Notes under the pieces: generated by a model
What the model saw: only the letters and a program-made list of their open reading frames with translations
Database searches by the model: none
Told to the model about the DNA's origin: nothing
Source: a bacterium
GTDB taxonomy: Bacteria; Acidobacteriota; Thermoanaerobaculia; Multivoradales; J023
Direction: 5' to 3'
Assembly: GCA_024226315.1 (NCBI GenBank)
Contig: JAAELT010000388.1
Coordinates: 1-34,204, forward strand
Length of the DNA: 34,204 nt
Shown: piece by piece, positions 1 through 6,542 of the stretch
How positions within the stretch are numbered: position 1 is the first letter of the stretch
Layout of the letters: every line of letters begins with the position of its first letter
Program-made: the position numbers and the translations under genes

Positions 1-876
1 GAGATGTTCCAGAACGTCGCAGAGTACGGCAATCCCATGGGCCAGTCGCCGCGCAAGCGGGCGAAGTGGGTCAGGAAGGCAGACGCCGAGATCAGGGTTC
101 TGCCGAAGGAGAAGGAGCCGGCGCCGGTCGAGGTGCTGTGGTTCGTCGGCGACTACTATGCCTACCACGACCGCGGTGTCGACGCCGCCAATGCCATGGC
201 GCGAGTCTTCAACCGCCTGGGTGTCGACTTCGGCATCCTCGGCGCCGACGAGCGCTGCGACGGCGACTCCCAGCGCCTCGCCGGCGAGCCCGGCCTGTTC
301 GAAGAGATGGCCGAGCACAACATCGCGCAGCTCAAGAAGTACGAATTCGACAAGATCGTGGCCTCGGGCCCCCACGCCTACAACGCGATCAAGAACGAGT
401 ACCCCAAGCTCAACGGCGGCGAGACCTTCCCGGTGGAGCACTACACCCAGTACCTGAGCGCCCGGCTCGACCAGCTGACGCCGCTCCTGACCGGATCCTT
501 CGCCAAGAAGGTCACATTCCACGACCCCTGTTATCTCGGCCGGCACAACGGCGAGTACGACGCGCCGCGCCACCTGCTCCAGGCAGTGCCCGGAATCGAG
601 CTCACCGAGATGTACCGCTGCAAGGCACAGGGTTACTGTTGCGGCGGTGGTGGGGGAGGCATGTGGCTCGACGGCCACGCCGCCCTGCACCAGGCCGAGC
701 GGCTGTCGGAGAACCGGGTCAAGGAGGCGGTCGAAGTCGGTGCCGAGGTGCTGGCGGTGTGCTGCCCCTACGAGGTGTCGCGCTTCGAGGACGCGGTCAA
801 GTCGACCGACAACGACGGCAAGCTCGAGGTCCTGGACATCATCGAGATCCTGGACCGTTGTATGGAGAACCCCTAG
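1..876 (+). CDS. HdrD-like iron-sulfur protein, C-terminal part (5' end outside window)
   Basis: The reading frame is open to the left edge, so the gene is cut by the window and the ATG at position 4 is probably internal. What remains is the cysteine-rich CCG region of an HdrD/DUF224-type protein: a degenerate first CCG half (LWFVGDYYAYHD) and an intact second half with HDPCYLGRHNG near residue 177 and a YCCGGGGGG cluster motif. These CCG modules hold noncubane [4Fe-4S] clusters in the HdrB/D family. The sequence aligns without a gap to the back half of the protein at 6543-8612, including the shared SPRKRA(K/R)W motif, so the missing front is probably a NarI-like membrane domain plus two ferredoxin clusters. 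The stop codon abuts the etfB start. The likely role is to take electrons from the adjacent EtfAB and pass them to menaquinone, as in ETF:menaquinone oxidoreductase (EMO). Confidence 0.85.
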   Translation, partial: EMFQNVAEYGNPMGQSPRKRAKWVRKADAEIRVLPKEKEPAPVEVLWFVGDYYAYHDRGVDAANAMARVFNRLGVDFGILGADERCDGDSQRLAGEPGLFEEMAEHNIAQLKKYEFDKIVASGPHAYNAIKNEYPKLNGGETFPVEHYTQYLSARLDQLTPLLTGSFAKKVTFHDPCYLGRHNGEYDAPRHLLQAVPGIELTEMYRCKAQGYCCGGGGGGMWLDGHAALHQAERLSENRVKEAVEVGAEVLAVCCPYEVSRFEDAVKSTDNDGKLEVLDIIEILDRCMENP

Positions 877-1647
877 ATGAACATCATCGTGCTGATGAAA
901 CGAGTGCCCGACCTGGTGGAAGACCTGGAGGTCGACGACACCGGCAAGGCGCTCGACGAAGACTGCGTGAGCCTCAAGCTCAACGAGTTCGACGATCACG
1001 CGCTGGAAGAGGCGCTGCTGCTCAAAGAAGCCGGCGCCAGCAGCGTGACCGCGATCGCGCTCGACGGCGAGGAGGTCGACAAGATGCTCTTCACGGCGCT
1101 GGCCAAAGGCGCCGACCGCGCCCTCAAGATTTGCCACGTTGGCGCCCCTCCGGGGCGACCCGGCGCCGGCGAGGTCGGCGACTACCGCGGCCTGGCCGAG
1201 ATTTTCGCCGGCGTCGTGCGCGAGCAGCCCCACGACCTGATCCTCACTGGCGTCCAGGCCGCCGACGAGCGCGACGGGCAGCTCGGCCCGATGGTCGCCG
1301 CCCTGCTCGACGCGCCGTGCGTCGAGGTGGTCACCAGCGTCGAGGGGTCGGGTGGCGCCGTCACCGTGCACAAGGAGTTCTCCGGCGGCCTGATGGCCGA
1401 GTACGAGGTCGACCTGCCGGCTGTCCTCGGTATCCAGGCGGCGCGGGCGACCCCGCGCTACGCGCCGGTATCGAAGGTGCGACAGGTGCAAAACGAGGCC
1501 ACCATCGAGACCGTTTCCGGTTCGGCCGGCGGCGGCTCGGGTGTCTCGGTGGTCGAGATGACGCCGCCCGAGACCGGCGAGGGCGCGCAGATGCTCGAAA
1601 GCGTCGACGAGTTGGTCGAAATCCTGGAATCCAAGGGGGTGATCTGA
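877..1647 (+). CDS. etfB: Electron transfer flavoprotein beta subunit
   Basis: This 256-residue protein opens with the EtfB signature MNIIVLMKRVPD and keeps the conserved LNEFDDHALEEALLLKE and GVQAADERDGQLGPMVAALL segments, at the normal family length. EtfB carries the AMP or second flavin and forms the soluble ETF dimer with EtfA. The start directly follows the stop of the HdrD-like gene. The stop overlaps the etfA ATG by one base (TGATG), so the three genes are translationally coupled. An insert of about 15 residues (CHVGAPPGRPG...) after RALKI coincides with a palindromic repeat at 1131-1160 and interrupts an otherwise standard fold. Whether it is a bifurcating ETF was not determined. Confidence 0.96.
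   Translation: MNIIVLMKRVPDLVEDLEVDDTGKALDEDCVSLKLNEFDDHALEEALLLKEAGASSVTAIALDGEEVDKMLFTALAKGADRALKICHVGAPPGRPGAGEVGDYRGLAEIFAGVVREQPHDLILTGVQAADERDGQLGPMVAALLDAPCVEVVTSVEGSGGAVTVHKEFSGGLMAEYEVDLPAVLGIQAARATPRYAPVSKVRQVQNEATIETVSGSAGGGSGVSVVEMTPPETGEGAQMLESVDELVEILESKGVI
1131..1160 (+). repeat. Intragenic GC palindrome, copy in etfB
   Basis: TTGCCACGTT is followed by a 6-bp stem CGCCCC/GGGGCG (1143-1148 with 1152-1157). It matches copies in etfA, the EMO-like gene, the NuoF-like gene and the NuoE-like gene. It lies in frame in the loop between the RALKI and GDYRGLA segments of EtfB. Confidence 0.7.
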
Positions 1648-2636
1648 TGGCTGGCGACGTTCTGGTAGTAGCCGAGCACTTGCGTGGCGAGCTCGACGAC
1701 GTGACTTTCGAGCTGCTCGGCATGGGCCGGGAGCTCGCCGGCCAGCTCGGCGGCTCGCTGATCGCCGCCCTGATCGGCGGCTCAGGCGAGATGGCCGACC
1801 AACTCGGCGCCGCTGACCTGGTGGTGAGCGTCGGAGGCGCTGACATGAGCGACTTCAACCCCGAGAGCCACGGCGCCGCCCTGGAAGCTGTGGTCGACGC
1901 CAAGTCGCCGCGCGCCGTGCTGGTGTCCTACACCTCGATGGGCATGGACCTGGCGTCGACTCTGGCGGTCAAGAAGGGCATGGCCCACGCAGCCTTCGGC
2001 ACTGCCGTTGCGGGCGGCGAGAACGTCACCCCAGAGGGGGGCAAGCGAAACATCACCGCCACCAGCCAGCTCTACGGCGGCAAGATGGACGTTGTGAGCG
2101 ACCTCGGCGACGGCCCCTGCGTCGTCAGCGTGCTCGCCGGCTCGGCCCCCGCCGACGCCGGTCGCGCCGACGGCCCACCGGCGGCGAAAGAGAGCCTGCC
2201 GGCGCCTGCCACCGCCGGCCACGTGCGCTTCAAGCGGCTCATCGAGCCCGAGGCCGGCGACGTCGACATCACCGCCCAGGACGTCCTGGTGGCGATCGGT
2301 CGCGGTATCGGCTCGAAAGACGACGTCGAGGTCGCCGAAGAGCTCGCCGAGGCGCTCGACGCCGCCGTCGCCGGCTCGCGTCCCCTGATCGACGCCGGCT
2401 GGCTGCCCAAGACCCGGCAGGTCGGCAAGTCGGGCCTCAAGGTGAGCCCCAAGGTCTACCTGGCGCTCGGCATCTCCGGCGCCCCCGAGCACATCGAGGG
2501 CATGAAGAGCGCGGCGACCATCATCGCCGTCAACACCGACGAGCAGGCGCCGATCTTCAACTTCGCCCACTACGGGATGAAGGAAGACCTCTTCGACGTC
2601 TGCGAGGAGCTCACCGAGGCGATCGAGGACCGTTGA
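1647..2636 (+). CDS. etfA: Electron transfer flavoprotein alpha subunit
   Basis: The protein has 329 residues if started at the ATG that overlaps the etfB stop. The N-terminal half is the ETF alpha/beta domain. The C-terminal half has the complete FAD-binding signature: VLVAIGRGIGSKDD, GSRPLIDAGWLP, RQVGKSGLKVSPKVYLALGI, GAPEHIEGM and VNTDEQAPIF. FAD bound here exchanges electrons with the acceptor, which by gene order is the HdrD-like protein encoded upstream or the homologue at 6543-8612. A short insert ENVTPEGGKRN before TATSQLYGGK coincides with a palindromic repeat (2021-2051) read on the opposite strand from the etfB copy. The frame is open far upstream of the chosen start, but that part is a shadow of etfB and the HdrD-like gene. 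Confidence 0.96.
   Translation: MAGDVLVVAEHLRGELDDVTFELLGMGRELAGQLGGSLIAALIGGSGEMADQLGAADLVVSVGGADMSDFNPESHGAALEAVVDAKSPRAVLVSYTSMGMDLASTLAVKKGMAHAAFGTAVAGGENVTPEGGKRNITATSQLYGGKMDVVSDLGDGPCVVSVLAGSAPADAGRADGPPAAKESLPAPATAGHVRFKRLIEPEAGDVDITAQDVLVAIGRGIGSKDDVEVAEELAEALDAAVAGSRPLIDAGWLPKTRQVGKSGLKVSPKVYLALGISGAPEHIEGMKSAATIIAVNTDEQAPIFNFAHYGMKEDLFDVCEELTEAIEDR
2021..2051 (-). repeat. Intragenic GC palindrome, copy in etfA
   Basis: Read on the minus strand, it has the same TTGCCCCCC-loop-GGGG(T)GACG core as the copies in the NuoE-, NuoF- and EMO-like genes. It is in frame within etfA and encodes part of NVTPEGGKRN. Confidence 0.65.
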
Positions 2637-2668
2637 GCCAGGTTCTTCGGACAGACTCCTGAACGATC

Positions 2669-2692
2669 CGTCCCGGTGCATGCGCCGGGACG
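2669..2692. terminator. Hairpin between convergent etfA and Uma2 genes
   Basis: A perfect 8-bp stem CGTCCCGG/CCGGGACG (2669-2676 with 2685-2692) closes an 8-base loop 33 bases after the etfA stop, between two convergent genes. No T-run follows, so it is only a possible bidirectional terminator. Confidence 0.4.
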
Positions 2693-2729
2693 CGGCATCA
2701 TCGCGACTCTGGTCAAGCTGTTGTAGTGT

Positions 2730-3320
2730 TTATCCGGCGTCCTGCGTCGCGATTCCCGGCACCCGGTAGTAGACGTCGGCCAGGGCAAGACTCGCGCCGA
2801 TCGCTTGGAGTTCCACGCGATCCCCGACGTCGTCGGTCTCATAGAGCACCCACAGGCCGCTCGGCTGCCGTTCGAAGCGTTCGACGTGGGCGTGGTCCTG
2901 GGCGACCAGGAGGTAGAGTTGCAGGCTCGGAATGCTGCGGTAGTGGGCGAACTTGCGACCTCGGTCGTAGTCCTCGGTCGAGGGCGAGAGTACTTCGGCG
3001 ATGAGCGTGGGATTGAGCAGCGTATCGGTCGTCTGGTCGTCGTGGAAGTCAAGCTCTCCGCAGACGACCGTGACGTCGGGGTAGGTGAACAGCCCCGTCG
3101 CCGGAATGTGGACCCGCATGTCGCTGACGAATCCTTCGCAGTCGCTTTCCCGCAACTGCGGGCCGAGGGCCTCCGCGATGTTCCAGCTGATCCGGTTGTG
3201 CTTCCGGCTGGCGCCGGACATGGCGAAGATCTCGCCGTCGAGGTACTCGTGCTTGATCTCGCTCTCGCGTTCGAACGCGAGGTACTCCTCGATGCTCGAG
3301 TGACGCTCCGGTTCGGCCAT
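2730..3320 (-). CDS. Uma2 family (DUF820) PD-(D/E)XK-fold protein
   Basis: At 196 residues this is the usual Uma2 length. It shows the family pattern: SIEEYLAFERESEIKHEYLDGEIFAMSGAS at the N terminus, a central YPDVTVVCGELDF, and LIAEVLSPSTEDYDRGRKF with YLLVAQD after it. The D, E and K of these segments are the putative nuclease residues of the restriction-endonuclease-like fold. The ATG at 3320 fits the family better than the in-frame ATG at 3380, which would add a 20-residue unconserved leader. It converges on etfA and stands alone. Uma2 proteins are common in multiple copies in cyanobacteria, Chloroflexi and Acidobacteriota, and their physiological role is not established. Confidence 0.88.
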   Translation of the reverse strand: MAEPERHSSIEEYLAFERESEIKHEYLDGEIFAMSGASRKHNRISWNIAEALGPQLRESDCEGFVSDMRVHIPATGLFTYPDVTVVCGELDFHDDQTTDTLLNPTLIAEVLSPSTEDYDRGRKFAHYRSIPSLQLYLLVAQDHAHVERFERQPSGLWVLYETDDVGDRVELQAIGASLALADVYYRVPGIATQDAG

Positions 3321-3407
3321 GGCTCGATGGTAGCACGAGAGGTTTTTTCGCGTGGGGTAGGATTGCCGACAGGCATCCATTCCGGCTGCTCGAACACGGA
3401 GGACGTC

Positions 3408-3821
3408 GTGTCCTGGATCATCCTCGGTTTGCTCGGACTATTGGCCCTCTTGCTGGTCTACAGCCTGTTCAAGAAGCTCGTGAAGCTGGCGTTCACGGTG
3501 CTGGGCCTGCTGCTGCTGGCGGCCGGTATCTGGTACCTGATCCAGCAGGATCCGGAGATCTCGGAGACGGTGCGGCAGGCAGGGGAAGAAGCGGGCGCGA
3601 AGCTCGAGGAGATGGCCGACGAGGCGCTGGACAGGGCGACCGAGGCGACGAAAGAGGGCGCGGAGCGGGCCGCGGAGAAGGCGGCCGAGGCGATCGTGGA
3701 GGGGGCCGATCAGGCCATGGAGAAGGCGGCCGAAGTGGTCGAGGACGCCGCTGGCGACGGCGGTGAAGACGACCAGGAGCCGCGGGATGAGCCCGCCCCG
3801 GAAGACGGCGAGCGACAGTAG
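3408..3821 (+). CDS. Small membrane-anchored helical protein
   Basis: The GTG at 3408 is preceded by GGAGG at 3398-3402 with a five-base spacer, which fixes the start although the frame is open further upstream. The 137-residue product begins with two hydrophobic stretches (WIILGLLGLLALLLVYSLF, then LAFTVLGLLLLAAGIWYLI). A long alanine/glutamate-rich segment of repeating AAEKAAEAI-like units follows, predicted as amphipathic helix or coiled coil, then an acidic tail ending PAPEDGERQ. I recognise no family. The design suggests a membrane-anchored stalk or an apolipoprotein-like helix. The degraded sulfatase begins two bases after its stop, so it once may have been in the same operon. Confidence 0.7.
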   Translation: MSWIILGLLGLLALLLVYSLFKKLVKLAFTVLGLLLLAAGIWYLIQQDPEISETVRQAGEEAGAKLEEMADEALDRATEATKEGAERAAEKAAEAIVEGADQAMEKAAEVVEDAAGDGGEDDQEPRDEPAPEDGERQ

Positions 3822-3823
3822 CC

Positions 3824-4564
3824 GTGGACCGGCCGGCGTCGGCGTCACCGGGCTGGTCATCGGCCTGCTGTGGTTCCTGCTCGCTGGTCAGCCATCTCGT
3901 CTACGTACGCGCGGACGCTCTGGAGCGGGACCTCGACGCCCGGGCGGCCGCGAGTCCCGGGACCGAAAGCCCCAACGTCCTGCTGGACGTTCGAGAGGCT
4001 GATCTCACGATCCCTGCCTCGGCCCTTCTTTGCCTGGGTCAATTTCAGAGATCCCCACTCGCCGTACCTGAGGCGTGAGGACGGCGTGCCGATCGAGGAC
4101 GCCGTGGTGGTCGATTCACTGATGCCCGAGGACGCGAGCGTTCCGACCACGGCACTGAGCGAGGCGTACGACGACGAGGTCCGCTTCGTCGACCTCTACG
4201 TGGGTCGGGTCGTTGACCTGCTGCGTGACCGGGGGATCCTCGACGACACCATCGTGGTGCTCACGTCCGACCACGGAGAGGAATTCGAGGATCACTTCGC
4301 GGAAGCCCGATTGGCGTCAGCGACGATGCTTGGGCGGTTCCACGGGCATTCGCTCTACTCGGAGCTGCTGCACGTGCCGCTGATCGTCCGCTACCCGCCA
4401 CGAGTCCCGCCGGGCACGAGGATCGCGAATCTCGTGCGGCATCCGATCGACTGCTGGGCCTGCTGGAACGGTGGGGGGCGAAGATGGGACCGGTGGTTCC
4501 CTCTTCACCGACCCGGGACCCCGAAGTTGTCGAGGTGCTACGGGCTCTGGGTTATGTCGAGTAG
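3824..4564 (+). pseudogene. Degraded sulfatase (alkaline phosphatase superfamily)
   Basis: Sulfatase pieces lie in three frames. A hydrophobic leader (VGVTGLVIGLLWFLLAGQ) is in one frame. HLVYVRADALERDLDARA and SPNVLLDVREADL, the remains of the N-terminal PNVLLI-metal motif, are in a second. FAWVNFRDPHSPY, YDDEVRFVDLYVGRVVDLLR, TIVVLTSDHGEEF and FHGHSLYSELLHVPLIVRYP are in a third. The C-terminal end EVLRALGYVE followed by TAG at 4562-4564 is back in the second frame. The CxPxR region that carries the formylglycine nucleophile is missing, deleted between about 3990 and 4020. Frameshifts plus loss of the catalytic core make this a pseudogene of a membrane-anchored or secreted sulfatase. Confidence 0.85.
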
Positions 4565-4671
4565 AGCCCACTCTCAGGCCGACATCAGAAAACCATCACG
4601 GCGGCATGACCGCCCCATTAGGACCCGAGCGGGCCTCCCGAGCGATGCTGGAGGCGTCGAAAGGAGGCCTC

Positions 4672-4950
4672 GTGAACGTCCAACATCCAGCGGCCCCGAT
4701 CCCCACGATTCCCACGATCCTACTGGCGTCGATTCTCCTCACACTCGTCCCCGAGGTTCTCGCGGCCGCGACCGTCGAGGGGCTCGACTCACCGGAGGAG
4801 GAACGGCCGAATCGCCTTGCCACGCTTCCCCCCAGAGTCCGGTGGTCGATCTCGGGCGCCCTGGCGCTGGCCAGGACTCGCCTTCAGCAGGGGCCTGCCT
4901 GCCGGGCGTTGTTCGCCGGATTGGGCACCGACGGCCTCGGGATCTCGATC
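4672..4950 (+). pseudogene. 5' remnant of a signal-peptide protein, unrecognised
   Basis: A strong AAGGAGG (4661-4667) precedes a GTG at 4672. The product begins with a signal-peptide-like segment (TIPTILLASILLTLVPEVLAAA) and continues EGLDSPEEERPNRLATLPP ... ACRALFAGLGTDGLG. After about position 4950 the frame is only a shadow of the winged-helix relic, so the 3' part appears to be lost in a deletion fusion. I do not recognise the family. The good ribosome-binding site suggests it was expressed before decay and might still yield a short exported peptide. Confidence 0.5.
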
Positions 4951-5618
4951 GGCTGGTTCGAGGCGCCAGCGTCGTTCATGTGGAGCCCAAGCACATGGAC
5001 GTGCTGGTGCTGCTGGCGGAGCAGCCCGGCCACGTGCTGTCGAAAGGCGAAATCCTCTCGAGCGTCTGGAAGGACCAGTTCGTTGCCGACTCCGTCCTGA
5101 CCCGCGCCATCGCCGAGCTACGGCGGAAAACGGCGACGACGCTCAGGCGCCCCGCTTCATCGAGACCATCCCCAGGCGGGGTTACCGCCTGGTCGCTCCG
5201 GTGTCACGATCAGGCTCACGCGACCCGGATTCACGCGAAACGGCCGAGCTCGCCGCGGCAGCAGGTGATCGCAGACGCCACTGGAACCTGCTGTCCCTGG
5301 CATTGGTGGTGATCTTCGTTGCCGTCGTCGCCGTGGTGGCGCTGACGCGATTCCGCGAGAAGCCCGCGGACCGGCTCGCCGACCGGCTGGGTCTGCGCCA
5401 CATCACCGCCTCGCCCGAGATCGAGGCCTTCCCCAGCCTGTCGCCCGACGGCAAGTCCCTCGCCTACAGCTCCAATCGCGGAGCGGATCACCGATCATGC
5501 CGGAGGGCTAGGCACCTTCGTGCGTTACCCGGCCTGCTCGCCCACTGGGGACCTCGTGGCCTACGAGCTGCGCGAGACGACCTCCGACATCTGGATGATC
5601 GATCTGCCCGCCCGATAG
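4908..5618 (+). pseudogene. Degraded winged-helix regulator with TolB-like (PD40) propeller
   Basis: The frame starting around DLDRLVRGASVVHVEPKHMD and running through VLVLLAEQPGHVLSKGEILS and SVWKDQFVADSVLTRAIAEL is an OmpR/CadC-type winged-helix domain. A frameshift follows. FIETIPRRGYRLVAPV, the end of that domain, is in another frame and leads to a membrane helix (LLSLALVVIFVAVVAVVAL). One PD40 strand comes next (ITASPEIEAFPSLSPDGKSL), then a jump to FVRYPACSPTGDLVAYELRE and SDIWMIDLPAR with TAG at 5616-5618. Most of the propeller is deleted. Intact homologues are CadC-like, membrane-spanning, one-component sensors common in Acidobacteriota. No clear start was found. Confidence 0.8.
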
Positions 5619-5670
5619 GATTCCCTACCGAAACGGGCACGATTCCCACACCCTTGCCGATTCGTCGAAC

Positions 5671-6480
5671 ATGACCGCAATCAGGTCGAAGCTCGCAGAC
5701 CACGACGCCGAGAACAGGGCGATCATCGGCAACCAGTATGTCCGTGGTCGCGGGTTCGAGATCGGTGCGGGCGCGACTCCGAGTCACTACGGTGGGATCA
5801 CCGAGCTGACGTTCGTCGACAAGCGCAGCATCCCGGAGCTGGAGACTCTCTTCGGCGAAAAGGTGCGCTATCAGGTGATCAATCTGGAAACCGCGCGGGC
5901 TCGGGCTAGGGACTCGCCGGCGGATTTCCTGATCGCGCACCATGTTCTCGAGCACACGCCGAACCCGATCGAGACTCTCAGCGAGTGGTTCTCTCTTCTG
6001 CGGTCCGGGGGGCGGTTTTTCCTGTCGATTCCTTCTGAGTCCCATCGCTGCGAAGCGGACAGGATCCCGACCCCGATCGAGCACCTTGTCGACGACTACC
6101 TGTTCGAGCGGAACGGGGACGACTACGAGAGCAAGGGGCACATCCTGTCCTTCATCGATCAATGGACGGCGATCGCCCCCGACACGTTCTGGTACGCGAG
6201 AGAGGGCGTACGTCAGTTTGCGGCAGCCAGCCTCAGCGAGTTGCGGCGTAGCGCGCATGACCTGCACTGGCATACGTTTACGGCTCCCGTGGTCAAGATG
6301 ACGATCGAGGCCGCCTTCTACTTCGCCGGCGTGGAAATGGAGTGGCGCTGCGTCGAAGAAGCCGCTGGAGCCGTCTACCTTGTCGGAGAGAAAGGGGATA
6401 CGGTCGACGAGATCGCCACACCGGCGTTCCTGCGAGAGCACCGGGAGGCGCTCCGGAAGGCAGCCGGGCGAATCGGCTGA
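5671..6480 (+). CDS. Class I SAM-dependent methyltransferase
   Basis: The 269-residue protein carries the methyltransferase motif I GFEIGAGATP (about residues 29-38), which binds S-adenosylmethionine. A post-I acidic region TFVDKRS, motif IV FLIAHHVLEHTPNP and motif V LLRSGGRFFLSIPSE follow, as in Methyltransf_11/23 proteins. The substrate is unknown; the C-terminal half is unlike small-molecule O-methyltransferases I can name. No Shine-Dalgarno is obvious before the ATG. It follows the decayed regulator and precedes the promoter of the EMO-like gene, so it appears to be transcribed separately. Confidence 0.82.
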   Translation: MTAIRSKLADHDAENRAIIGNQYVRGRGFEIGAGATPSHYGGITELTFVDKRSIPELETLFGEKVRYQVINLETARARARDSPADFLIAHHVLEHTPNPIETLSEWFSLLRSGGRFFLSIPSESHRCEADRIPTPIEHLVDDYLFERNGDDYESKGHILSFIDQWTAIAPDTFWYAREGVRQFAAASLSELRRSAHDLHWHTFTAPVVKMTIEAAFYFAGVEMEWRCVEEAAGAVYLVGEKGDTVDEIATPAFLREHREALRKAAGRIG

Positions 6481-6484
6481 ACGC

Positions 6485-6514
6485 TTGACCCCCCTCTCCG
6501 GCCACCGCTATAGT
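6485..6514 (+). promoter_or_regulatory. Sigma70-type promoter of the EMO-like gene
   Basis: TTGACC (6485-6490) and TATAGT (6509-6514) are separated by 18 bases, in an AT-rich pocket of otherwise GC-rich DNA. AAGGAG at 6530-6535 lies seven bases before the ATG at 6543. The layout closely matches the promoter before the lipoyl carrier gene (18467-18496). Confidence 0.6.
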
Positions 6515-6542
6515 CGCATATAGTGATATAAGGAGAATTCCC

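Noticed and set aside
66..1646. Long upstream extension of the etfA frame
   Set aside because: It is arginine/alanine-rich shadow sequence over the HdrD-like and etfB genes; similarity to EtfA starts at 1647.
1782..2681. 299-codon antisense frame over etfA
   Set aside because: Composition is that of a GC-driven shadow; etfA is clearly the coding strand.
3870..5312. A single 480-codon intact gene
   Set aside because: The frame joins a sulfatase middle part with a winged-helix domain by chance; both continue in other frames.
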